DNA of 9,693 nt from Candidatus Alcyoniella australis (GCA_030765605.1 JAVCCG010000134.1:1-9693), one strand, 5' to 3'. Shown: positions 1-6,661, counted from the stretch's first letter. Numbers and translations are program-made. The notes: a model not told the origin generated them from the letters alone.

Positions 1-432
1 AAGGAGCTGCGCGAGCTGAAACTGCGGAATACCCAGGTCACCGACTCCGGCCTCGCTCACCTCGAGGGGCTCAAGGAACTGCGATTGCTGGACCTGCGGA
101 ATACCCAGGTCACCGACTCCGGCCTCGTTCACATCGAGGGGCTCAAGGAGCTGCGCAGGCTGGACCTAGACAGCACCAAAGTCACCGACTCCGGCCTCGC
201 TCACCTCGAGGGGCTCAAGGAACTGCGCGAGCTGGGCCTATCCGGCACCAAAGTCACCGACACCGGCCTCGCTCACCTCGAGGGGCTCAAGGAGCTGCGA
301 GTGCTGTACCTGGGTGATACCCAGGTCACCGACACCGGCCTCGCTCACCTCGAGGGGCTCAAGGAGCTGCGCGAGCTGTACCTGTTGGGTCCCCAGGTCA
401 CCTACTCCGGCGTGCAAGAACTTCAAAAGGCT
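1..432 (+). repeat. Six 72-bp tandem repeats encoding LRR units
   Basis: Units begin at 1, 73, 145, 217, 289 and 361. The block around ctcgaggggctcaagga is almost identical in every unit, including at silent sites, while the codons after ctgcg vary. This points to recent duplication or gene conversion. Such arrays are prone to copy-number change and to assembly collapse. Confidence 0.9.
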
Positions 433-462
433 CTGCCGGGCTGCAATATCAGATGGTGGTGA
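1..462 (+). CDS. Leucine-rich-repeat protein, C-terminal part (5' end outside window)
   Basis: The reading frame is open from base 1 to the TGA at 460-462, so this is the last 153 codons of a longer gene; an internal ATG at 85 is not a convincing start because the repeat pattern runs straight through it. Six 24-residue leucine-rich repeats are visible, each of the form KELRxLxLxxTxVTDxGLAHLEGL, then a short cap LPGCNIRWW. This class of repeat, with a cap of the LPxCxIxW type, is common in large-genome Gram-negative bacteria, especially Planctomycetes; it is a protein-binding scaffold and not an enzyme. Partner and location cannot be read, because any signal peptide lies off the left edge. The last repeat has diverged (LLGPQVTYSGVQELQKA), as expected at a solenoid end. 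Variation between repeats is concentrated at the surface-exposed x positions of the beta strand. Confidence 0.9.
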   Translation, partial: KELRELKLRNTQVTDSGLAHLEGLKELRLLDLRNTQVTDSGLVHIEGLKELRRLDLDSTKVTDSGLAHLEGLKELRELGLSGTKVTDTGLAHLEGLKELRVLYLGDTQVTDTGLAHLEGLKELRELYLLGPQVTYSGVQELQKALPGCNIRWW

Positions 463-679
463 GAGCTTTTTAACGAACTCGGGCCAACTGTCCCTCGCCA
501 AAACTCGTCCGTTAATGCGGAGTTCGAGGGACACCATACTTAACTTGATATTATTGCTAAGATTGCTGAAATGATATCAGCAACGATAAGTATCGCTCAA
601 TCTAATTGATGTTAATCGCTATTCGTCATCCTGAGGCCCCGGGCCGAAGAATCTACGCTCGCATGGCCGATGATTCGTC
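463..679. other. Intergenic gap with two hairpins, no gene seen
   Basis: No credible coding region. An imperfect hairpin spans 489-533: TGTCCCTCG and AACTC on the left (split by a CCAA bulge) pair with GAGTT and CGAGGGACA on the right. It lies 26 bases after the LRR stop but has no T-tract, so it is at best a weak terminator. A second hairpin at 563-583 pairs TTGCTGA with TCAGCAA. Confidence 0.6.
624..654. repeat. Possible dispersed intergenic repeat (GTCATCCTGAGG...GAAGAATCT)
   Basis: The segment cgtcatcctgagg, a GC-rich palindromic core (ggcccc/gggcc) and gaagaatct resembles a short repeat family of the form GTCATTCTGAG...GAAGAATCT that I recall between genes in many bacterial genomes. Only one copy is in the window, so the call rests on memory of the motif and not on copies seen here. 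Confidence 0.35.
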
Positions 680-707
680 TTGACAGCAGACCGTACTAGT
701 GTATTGT
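680..707 (+). promoter_or_regulatory. Sigma70-like promoter for the SUMF1-domain lipoprotein gene
   Basis: A perfect TTGACA -35 box (680-685) is followed after 16 bases by TATTGT (702-707, 4 of 6 matches to TATAAT). The ATG at 734 lies 26 bases beyond the -10 box, giving a short leader that contains AAGGTGG at 718-724. Confidence 0.55.
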
Positions 708-733
708 AAAATAATATGAAGGTGGATTAGCGT

Positions 734-1744
734 ATGCAATTAATGGGGACGAGAAAGCTGCTGTTAATCATGGCGATTTTAATATGTATCCTGTCGATTG
801 CCTGCGAAAAATCGGACAACAACGACAACGATGAAGATCAGGACGATGACCAGGAAGACGATGATCAGACCCTGGAAGATGAGATGCTGATTCCGGCAGG
901 CAAGTTCTTTATGGGCTGTGAGGAGGACGACACACGTTGTGAAGATGATGAGTCCCCGCGCCACGAGGTCTACTTGGATGCGTACTATATTGATGTTTAC
1001 GAGGTGACGAATCAACAATATGCAAACTATCTGAATTCCAGAAATCCAGAGAACATCTGCGATGATGAATACGGCGTTTTGCCGTGCATTGTTGTTGAGA
1101 ACTCGGATGAAAAAAAGGATTTCTACGGTATCTACTGGGAAGACGATGAATGGAAGGTGGACGAGGGGTATGAGGACCGGCCTGTAACCGATATCACCTG
1201 GGACGGGGCGACGAAATACTGCCAGTCATTGGAGCAACGCCTGCCTACCGAGGCGGAATGGGAGCGGGCAGCCAAGGTCTTTCGCACGGGGGACTCGACC
1301 TTCTACAACGTCTATCCCTGGGGCGACGGCTGGAAACCCAATGCAGCCAATTGGAATTACAGTGAAGACCCTTATGAGGGATTGACGTATCCTGCTACAT
1401 CTCCAGTGGGATATTTCGATGGACTAATGAAGGACGATGATTATCAGACAGCGGACGGCTCAACTCCCGGCGGGCTTTATGACATGGCGGGCAATGCTGC
1501 CGAATGGGTTTACGATTGGTACCATCCGATGTACTACAACGATCCACCCGAGGGCGGCTGGGAAAATCCACAGGGGCCTTCTTGGGATGATGCCTATACT
1601 TGGGGCGATATGGGGCCCTACCATGTGGTGCGCGGGGGAGATTTTTATAGCGCCGCACCCTATCTTCTCAGGTCGACTGAAAGGGGAATTACAGTTGTCA
1701 TGGACACTACTACGGGTTTTAGATGCGCTAGGGATGCAGAGTAG
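734..1744 (+). CDS. Lipoprotein with Asp/Glu-rich tether and SUMF1 (FGE-like) domain, catalytic Cys absent
   Basis: A 336-residue protein. Residues 1-23 form a lipoprotein signal peptide ending in the lipobox LSIAC with Cys24 as the lipidation site. Residues 25-50 are a flexible acidic tether (Asp, Glu, Asn, Gln). From about residue 51 to the end is a SUMF1/FGE-sulfatase domain: IPAGKFFMGC, ESPRHEVYLDAYYID with EVTNQQYANYL, PVTDITWDGATKYC, RLPTEAEWERAA, YPWGD, GLYDMAGNAAEWVYDWY, VVRGGDFYS and GFRCARD. In true formylglycine-generating enzymes a Cys pair follows RGG; here those positions appear to be Ser306 and Leu311, so sulfatase-activating activity is unlikely. The fold is often reused as a lectin-like binding domain, so a surface-exposed binding role is the best inference. 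The start is supported by AAGGTGG nine bases upstream and the promoter at 680-707. The gene is visibly less GC-rich than those at 4271-8905. Confidence 0.9.
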   Translation: MQLMGTRKLLLIMAILICILSIACEKSDNNDNDEDQDDDQEDDDQTLEDEMLIPAGKFFMGCEEDDTRCEDDESPRHEVYLDAYYIDVYEVTNQQYANYLNSRNPENICDDEYGVLPCIVVENSDEKKDFYGIYWEDDEWKVDEGYEDRPVTDITWDGATKYCQSLEQRLPTEAEWERAAKVFRTGDSTFYNVYPWGDGWKPNAANWNYSEDPYEGLTYPATSPVGYFDGLMKDDDYQTADGSTPGGLYDMAGNAAEWVYDWYHPMYYNDPPEGGWENPQGPSWDDAYTWGDMGPYHVVRGGDFYSAAPYLLRSTERGITVVMDTTTGFRCARDAE

Positions 1745-1788
1745 CTCTAATTGAAATCGAGTTATGGGGATATGAAAGTGAGTTATGG

Positions 1789-1908
1789 ATGTCCCCCGAA
1801 CTCCCTGACCCCCTAGCTCCCACAGGCCAAGAGCTGGCGGCGGGCTCCTACTCCCTGCGCTACATCTTCGGCATGTACGGATTGGAGACCACGTTCGTTA
1901 TCGAATGA
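1789..1908 (+). pseudogene. Possible 3' remnant of an unidentified gene
   Basis: A short open frame runs from ATG 1789 to TGA 1906-1908 (39 residues). The second half (ELAAGSYSLRYIFGMYGL, then ETTFVIE) uses GC-ending codons and reads like the C-terminus of a real protein, whereas the start has no good Shine-Dalgarno site. No family is recognised. It could be the tail of a deleted gene, or chance. It lies between the SUMF1-domain gene and the terminator at 1935-1974. Confidence 0.3.
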
Positions 1909-1934
1909 TCCAAGCTCAATCGCGCTGAGAACTC

Positions 1935-1974
1935 CGGCCCGGATTATTCATTGCGGATAATCCGGGTCGTTTTT
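1935..1974 (+). terminator. Intrinsic terminator, rightward
   Basis: A 13-bp stem (1935-1947 with 1957-1969, one G:T pair) and a nine-base loop are followed directly by five T (1970-1974). This is a textbook rho-independent terminator for transcripts coming from 734-1744. It overlaps the stop codon and last codons of the opposite-strand gene at 1948-3687. On the minus strand there is no T-tract, so it probably serves only the rightward direction. Confidence 0.8.
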
Positions 1975-3687
1975 CATGCGGGCCAGGTCCACTCCTGAAA
2001 CTGAATAGATATGTTCTTCATCGAGCAGGAAAAGCGTCTCCAGTTCGCTGTCCCAGATAGTCTCTCTGACGTGGGGGCCGACCATGAGTTCAAACAAGGG
2101 TTCGCCCGTGGAGATTTGAATCACTTGAATTTTTCCGCTGAAATAGCTGGAGCAAAACAGCATATCAAGTTGGGGGGCGCAGGCGATGGCGCGCACCATC
2201 GGATGGGTCGGAATGCGCCTGATGCGGCTGAACGTGGGAATATCGATTACATCGACGGACCACGACATGGGTCGCGCAACGAACAGTAATCCAGAAGTTT
2301 CATCCAATGCCATTCCCAATGCAAAGGGGCCGATGAAAAGGGTTTTGGAATCGGTGGGGTACATCTTGGAATCATAGGAGAATGAGAGCAGGCGGCTGGA
2401 AAAGAACATCCCCGAGACGAAACAGATCCCATGTCGCTCAGAACACAGCGTCTGGTAGGGGCAGTCGATGTTGCGCTGAAGATCGGCCGGTTGGAATGCA
2501 CAGGAATCGTGACGAACCCAATATAGATTGTTTCGTCTTCCTAAAGAGGGCATGTGAAACTCGACGGTGGCCGCCATGTATGGCTCTGATCCGACGGCTG
2601 CCAAATCATTGAACCCCAACAACACGCTGTAACCGTTTACAACGGCTGCGATGTCTTGGAATCCCCAAATGGCGTCCTGTTCCGGCAGGGGGACGCAGCA
2701 TTGTTTTTCCTCGTCAAGAGATTCGGCAGACAGCACAAAAAGAGAGAAGGGTTCCTTGGTGAAGATCGCCAGCCGGTCGCCGTTGTCGCGCAGCACGAGT
2801 TGTTCCACCCCATGGTATTTCGGATTGGAAAGCTTCACCGAGCCGCTCGACAGATCGATGCGCCCGATCTCGCCTGCAAACTTGTCCGTGAAATAGAGAA
2901 CGTTGTTGCCTGCATCCGATTTCATATCGAATAGCTGATGGGCTAGGTGCCTTTTGAAAAGAGGATCAAGCGGCCCGTATAGAACATTCAGTTGCGGTGA
3001 CGGCGGATGGGATGGCTGCAGCTTGAAATGAATACCGACAACACCGGATATCGCCAACAGGGCGACCACCATACCGTGATAAATCAATCTACTTTCGAGC
3101 GCGGGCTTGAAGCCTTTCGCAGCCCAGTACAGCGCCGATACGAATGATAGACAAACTATGAACCAGAAAACCAAGGGAAACAGACTCTGTTCGATAAACA
3201 CGGGCGCAGCCGATGCGACCGCGGCGAGCCCGGCGACGAGGAACGAGCTGCGTTTGAAATTGCCGTTGATGATTATCAGCAGGGAAAGCAAAGTGTTCGC
3301 GGTCAGAATGCGACAGTAGTTCGGCTCCCAAAACAACATGAAAAGATATACGGCCAAGCTACACAAGACCCCGCAAAACAACAAAATGCGGCCGATGATC
3401 GTCTTGAGCTTGTACGTTTGACCAATGTATTTCCGCAATCGAGGATGTCCCGGCGAGATGGTCGTGCAAAGATATAACAGCATCCAGACGAGAAATAGGA
3501 ATAGGAGCAAAACTTTCGAGATAAAACAAATGATCGAGAAAAGCGCCAGTCCCCAGAAAATATACTGTAATAGATACTCCCTTATCCAGTCCGAACCGCA
3601 GCAAAGCATACAGAACAAAATAAATAAAGTAGCAATATTAAACGGCAGACGGGAATCGCGGTGCATCCGGAAAATCCCTTTATGCAT
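1948..3687 (-). CDS. Polytopic membrane protein with C-terminal beta-propeller-like domain
   Basis: A 579-residue protein that I cannot assign to a named family. Roughly eight hydrophobic segments fill the first 220 residues (about 15-32, 40-56, 58-76, 97-119, 127-142, 146-166, 168-190, 202-220). Residues about 235-570 form a soluble region with repeated strand patterns of the YncE/NHL/WD type, such as NVLYFTDKFAGEIGRIDLSS, SGLLFVARPMSWSVDVIDIP and MLFCSSYFSGKIQVIQISTG, which suggests a propeller facing the periplasm or outside. Several Cys in the propeller (330, 331, 396, 409, 415, 422) could form disulfides. ATG 3687 gives the longest frame but its AAGG lies only two bases upstream; the ATG at 3664-3666 (residue 8) has AAAGGG nine bases upstream and may be the true start. 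The gene stands alone and faces away from the hydrolase gene. Function unknown; sensing or surface binding is only a guess. Confidence 0.85.
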   Translation of the reverse strand: MHKGIFRMHRDSRLPFNIATLFILFCMLCCGSDWIREYLLQYIFWGLALFSIICFISKVLLLFLFLVWMLLYLCTTISPGHPRLRKYIGQTYKLKTIIGRILLFCGVLCSLAVYLFMLFWEPNYCRILTANTLLSLLIIINGNFKRSSFLVAGLAAVASAAPVFIEQSLFPLVFWFIVCLSFVSALYWAAKGFKPALESRLIYHGMVVALLAISGVVGIHFKLQPSHPPSPQLNVLYGPLDPLFKRHLAHQLFDMKSDAGNNVLYFTDKFAGEIGRIDLSSGSVKLSNPKYHGVEQLVLRDNGDRLAIFTKEPFSLFVLSAESLDEEKQCCVPLPEQDAIWGFQDIAAVVNGYSVLLGFNDLAAVGSEPYMAATVEFHMPSLGRRNNLYWVRHDSCAFQPADLQRNIDCPYQTLCSERHGICFVSGMFFSSRLLSFSYDSKMYPTDSKTLFIGPFALGMALDETSGLLFVARPMSWSVDVIDIPTFSRIRRIPTHPMVRAIACAPQLDMLFCSSYFSGKIQVIQISTGEPLFELMVGPHVRETIWDSELETLFLLDEEHIYSVSGVDLARMKNDPDYPQ

Positions 3688-3729
3688 TGCCTTGGTGTAT
3701 GTAAAAAATCAATATAGCATATTTTAACC

Positions 3730-3924
3730 GGCGAGTAATGCTTTTTATCGCCCCGGCAATAAGTACTTAAAATCAAATGGATCGATCCCGCGACCCCTGA
3801 ATGGCCGCAGTGCGAGCATCACGAGCGATGCTTGATAAGCACGGTTAAGGTTTGAGGCTGTTTTGCAAGTCCTTGAGCCCTGGGACGCTTACAGCGACGC
3901 CCCGGTTCAAGGACGCGGTTTTTT
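3730..3924. other. Intergenic gap with hairpins, no gene seen
   Basis: No coding region is credible. GGCGA/TCGCC (3730-3734, 3748-3752) forms a small hairpin upstream of the minus-strand membrane gene. AGCATC/GATGCT (3815-3820, 3827-3832) is a 6-bp stem with a six-base loop. CCTTGAGCC/GGTTCAAGG (3871-3879, 3905-3913, one G:T) is followed six bases later by T6 (3919-3924), so it is a weak terminator-like structure pointing right with no obvious gene to serve. Confidence 0.45.
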
Positions 3925-4018
3925 CATCCGCTGTTGCCGGAAAGCAGCGTCTATCATCTATCAGCACGATAAGCGCCGGCTGCGGGCTTTTCATTTACAA
4001 CCGTGATATTATCGAGCT

Positions 4019-4202
4019 TAGCCCGCATTATTCATGAAGGTTCTACTGCAATGCACAATCTGCTCGCAATAACAGCGTCATCCTCGCCGATCCGTCCTCG
4101 ACGTACCGCAGTGGGTACGCCTGCGGAGTCTCGGCTCGGCTTCCTTGTTCTTGCGGCACCTTGCACATTTCGTATACGAACCTTCATGAATAATCCGGGC
4201 TA
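4019..4202. mobile_element. 184-bp inverted-repeat element (MITE- or REP-like), 25-bp arms
   Basis: The left arm 4019-4043 (TAGCCCGCATTATTCATGAA, then GGTTC) and the right arm 4178-4202 are reverse complements with one mismatch in 25. Similarity continues weakly inward, and the centre contains CGTACC/GGTACG (4101-4106, 4113-4118), so the whole unit can fold into one long imperfect hairpin. No transposase or ORF is inside, and no clear target-site duplication is seen. Flanking sequence adds a short direct similarity: CGGGCT followed by TTTACAAC near 3983-4001 and again near 4196-4219. TGCGGGCT at 3981-3988 is also the exact reverse complement of 4020-4027. A non-autonomous mobile or dispersed repeat is the best explanation. 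Confidence 0.7.
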
Positions 4203-4257
4203 CGCCTTTATTTTACAACTATCCGCAGGCTGTATGGTTATTGACGGCCAAACGGCC

Positions 4258-4264
4258 AAGAGGT
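4258..4264 (+). promoter_or_regulatory. Ribosome binding site that fixes the hydrolase start
   Basis: AAGAGGT lies six bases before ATG 4271. An in-frame TTG at 4241 would add ten residues but has no Shine-Dalgarno site, so ATG 4271 is preferred. Confidence 0.7.
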
Positions 4265-4270
4265 AAGTCG

Positions 4271-5191
4271 ATGGAAATGCTCGGTGAGCCACATGAAACA
4301 GCGGTGCTCGGCACTACGATCACCTGGGGCGAGATGGGTTCGGGCCAGCCGCTGGTCCTGATCCACGGGATCCAGGATTCCCATCGCGCCTGGCGCAGGG
4401 CCGCGCCGTTTCTGGCTCGGCGATTTCGGGTGCTGATGCCCGATCTGCCGGGGCACGGCTTTTCCGGACGGCCCGATGCTCCCTATACGCTGACGTGGTA
4501 TGCGCAGATCATGGACGCCTGGATGGAACAGATCGGCTTGCGCAAGGCGCACCTGTGCGGCCATTCGTTCGGAGGCGGAATCGCCCAATGGATGGTCCTG
4601 GATCAGCGGCAACGGATCGATCGTCTGGCGCTGGTCTCAGCGGGCGGACTGGGCCGACAGGTCGCCATGAGCATGCGCTTTGCGACGTTTCCGGTTCTCG
4701 GGGCCAAGATCACGCCGCTGGTCCTGCGCCACATTTTACCCGTGGTGCTCAAACACTCGTCGGAGATCTTCGGCCACATGGAGCCCGAGGAGCAGGAGCG
4801 TTTCGTGCGCATGATCCGCATTCCGGGAACCGACCGCGCGTTCCAACGCAGCCTGGAAGGCGTCATCAATTTCTTCGGCCAATACATGCAGACGATTCAA
4901 CGGGCGGGCGAGGTCGAGGACATGCCGCCGGTGGCCCTGTTCTGGGGCTCCAAGGACCCGATCATTCCGATCCAGCACGGGAAAAACACGCTGGCGAATT
5001 CCGAGAACATCACGCTGACGATCTACAAAGGGTGCGGACATTATCCGCAGCTCGACGCGCCCGAGCGGTTTTCCCGCGATCTGACCGAATTCCTCTGCGA
5101 TCCCGACCGTCCCCACACCCGCTTCCATCCGGTCCCGCCGAAAACAGGACTGCGCGGCATGCTCGCGGGCCGGATTAAAAATTCGGGCTAA
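4271..5191 (+). CDS. Alpha/beta-fold hydrolase
   Basis: 306 residues from ATG 4271, the usual length for this family. The fold is clear: PLVLIHGIQDS carries the oxyanion-hole HG near residue 32, VLMPDLPGHGFSG follows strand 4, and LCGHSFGGG holds the nucleophile Ser99 in the GHSFGG elbow. The acid is Asp229 in LFWGSKDPIIP and the base His257 in KGCGHYPQLDAPERF. The triad is complete, so an active esterase, lipase or C-C bond hydrolase is likely, but substrate cannot be read. A cap region lies at about residues 135-205. There is no signal peptide, so it is probably cytoplasmic. The C-terminal tail from about residue 280 is Pro/Arg-rich and outside the core. The gene starts 68 bases after the inverted-repeat element, whose flank could supply a weak promoter (TTTACA 4212-4217, TATGGT 4233-4238). 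Its stop overlaps that of a minus-strand lipoprotein fragment. Confidence 0.93.
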   Translation: MEMLGEPHETAVLGTTITWGEMGSGQPLVLIHGIQDSHRAWRRAAPFLARRFRVLMPDLPGHGFSGRPDAPYTLTWYAQIMDAWMEQIGLRKAHLCGHSFGGGIAQWMVLDQRQRIDRLALVSAGGLGRQVAMSMRFATFPVLGAKITPLVLRHILPVVLKHSSEIFGHMEPEEQERFVRMIRIPGTDRAFQRSLEGVINFFGQYMQTIQRAGEVEDMPPVALFWGSKDPIIPIQHGKNTLANSENITLTIYKGCGHYPQLDAPERFSRDLTEFLCDPDRPHTRFHPVPPKTGLRGMLAGRIKNSG

Positions 5192-5256
5192 CTCTCGTCT
5201 CCGTCATCGTCGTCGCAGGAGATCATCACCAGCCCAAGGATCAAGACCAGGGTCAA
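5188..5256 (-). pseudogene. Truncated lipoprotein signal-peptide fragment
   Basis: On the minus strand, directly after the TAA of the kelch gene and in the same frame, the sequence reads LLTLVLILGLVMISCDDDDG, then DES and TAG. This has every mark of a lipoprotein N-terminus: hydrophobic core, lipobox-like MISC, and an acidic run after the Cys like that of the SUMF1-domain lipoprotein at 734-1744. There is no ATG; TTG 5254-5256 is the only nearby start and has no Shine-Dalgarno site. The mature part is only eight residues. Best read as the 5' scrap of a lipoprotein gene left by a deletion, possibly between Asp-codon repeats. A tiny functional lipoprotein or a readthrough extension of the kelch protein are less likely. 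Confidence 0.4.
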
Positions 5257-5265
5257 CAGCCGCGA

Positions 5266-6591
5266 TTATCCGCAGCAGCCGTCATCATCGTCGTCAGAGT
5301 TGATATCGCCGTCAGAGTCGATATCGTCGTCAGCGTCATCGAGATCATCGTCGTCATCATCATCATCGTCGGGTCCGATCACCTGGAAGGCGTTTGCCAA
5401 AGTCGCGCGCTCGCCCGTGGCGCTGGAGACGATCAGCTCGTAGACCCCGGCGCTTCGGCCTGCGGTCACGGTGCCCGTGGCTGTGGTCGCCGACTCGATG
5501 CTCAACCCTTGCAGATCGATGCGTCCTTTGGACTCGTTATAGAGAAAGAACGCGTCGTCCGCCTCGAAATTGTCGCCGCTGATGGTCAGCAGCACGTCCT
5601 CGCTGTTTTGGCCCGCAGGGGGCGAGACGTTGCTTAGCTGCGCCAGGCACAGCCGCAGGATCTGGGTTTTGTTGCTCACGGTGGAGTCGTTGATGCCGCC
5701 GATCAAAATCAGCATTCCGCCCTGGTCCGGCGCGAACACCGAGCAGGGTGCGACCAGCGGATCGTCCGGGCTCAGGTCGAACGCGTTCCAGCTCGTGCCC
5801 TCGAGGTCGAGGATTTCGCTGGAATCGCGGGGCTTCCAGGCGTTGCCCTCGCGGCCGCCGCCGCCAAGGGCGTAAAGCGAGCCGGCAACAAATCCGCCGC
5901 CCGGGCTGTAGCGCCAGTCGAGCATCTGGGGCAGGGCGCTCCAACCATCGACCGTGGGATCATAGGCATAGGCCAGAGCGTCGTCCTGCGAGCCCAAGAC
6001 GTAGAACGTTTCGCCGTCTGATGTTCCCAGGCCGAAGCCGCGGGCCGTGGGCAGGTCGGCCGGGGAGCTGTCCCAGGTGTCGGCGATCGGATCGTAGACC
6101 GCGTGGTTGCTGATATAGCTCGAATTCCAGCCGCCGGCCACGTGCAGCTTGCCGTTGACATTGGCGCAAAAGGGGCCCGATGAGTAGAACGGCATGTTGG
6201 TGCGCCAGGTCCAGGTGCTCGAGGCGATGTCGAATTCGAGGTTGTTGTTCTTAACGCTGGTCAGATCCTGGTCGTAGCCGCCGAACAAATAGAGTTTGTT
6301 GTGCTGTAACGCCATACAGGCGTTCATGTGGCCGAATCAGCCGTATGAGCAGCCGCCGCCGTTCCAGGAGTCGGCCGCGACATCGTAGACGTAGAGCGTG
6401 GCGATTTGGTTGCCGTCCTGGTCCGCGCCGGTGGTCATGTAGACCAGGCCCTCGGAGTACGCGGCCTGACCGCGATAGATCGTGGTCGGCGCGTTCTGGC
6501 CGTAGCTCCAGCCCGACTCGCAGACCTGGCCCCAAGCCAAGGTCGGCGCCAGGCACAAGATCAGCAACCCGACGATTGCGACGCAACGCAT
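5266..6591 (-). CDS. Secreted kelch-repeat + IPT/TIG protein with Asp-rich GCCG tail, interrupted by in-frame TGA
   Basis: 441 codons if the TGA at 6337-6339 (codon 85) is passed. Residues 1-20 form a Sec signal peptide (MRCVAIVGLLILCLAPTLAW). About six kelch-type blades follow (near 40-76, 88-128, 137-175, 183-218, 228-268, 278-318), with LYLFGG, LHVAGG, LYALGG and LILIGG strands and a Trp closing most blades. An IPT/TIG-like domain covers about 319-406, then an Asp-rich run 408-437 and the end GCCG. The upstream part (codons 1-84) and downstream part (from codon 86) lie in one frame and share one kelch repeat series, so they are a single gene. AGAGGAG six bases before ATG 6591 is a strong ribosome site; no comparable site serves the downstream ATG 6327. 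The TGA may be a nonsense mutation, recoded, or an error. Binding of surface glycans or proteins is plausible but unproven. Confidence 0.85.
5281..5370 (-). repeat. GAC/GAT codon repeat encoding Asp-rich tail
   Basis: Thirty codons, mostly GAC and GAT with a few Ala, Ser, Gly, Ile, Leu and Asn codons, lie just before the GCCG end of the kelch protein. The trinucleotide pattern is liable to replication slippage, so length may vary between strains. Confidence 0.85.
6308..6324 (-). promoter_or_regulatory. Small stem-loop just downstream of the in-frame TGA (SECIS-like geometry)
   Basis: On the minus strand AACGCC pairs perfectly with GGCGTT around a TGTAT loop. The 17-base hairpin begins 12 bases after the TGA at 6337-6339, and a G is the second loop base, 20 bases from the TGA. 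This meets the published loose bacterial SECIS pattern (upper stem, small loop with an early G, 16-37 bases after UGA). The pattern is permissive and could arise by chance. Confidence 0.3.
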
Positions 6592-6597
6592 GCGGCT

Positions 6598-6632
6598 CTC
6601 CTCTGTGCGGGGGATCGCACTATTTAATCATA
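6598..6632 (-). promoter_or_regulatory. Leader of kelch gene: -10 candidate, hairpin, ribosome site
   Basis: On the minus strand, TATGAT (6627-6632) is a good -10 box without a clear -35. It is followed by a 5-bp hairpin (GTGCG/CGCAC, 6605-6609 with 6616-6620) that abuts the AGAGGAG ribosome site (6598-6604). The hairpin could affect ribosome access. Confidence 0.35.
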
Positions 6633-6661
6633 TTTTGCGGAGGGGGCGGCGGTGGGACCCG

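Noticed and set aside
1-432. CRISPR array
   Set aside because: The regular repeats are contiguous and coding (LRR), without spacers.
3895-3920. tRNA T-arm-like GGTTCAAG
   Set aside because: No matching T stem, anticodon arm or acceptor stem; no complete tRNA anywhere in the window.
4495-5178. Long alternate-frame open reading inside the hydrolase
   Set aside because: The hydrolase frame has the complete catalytic triad and a ribosome site; the other frame is Arg/Gly-rich shadow.
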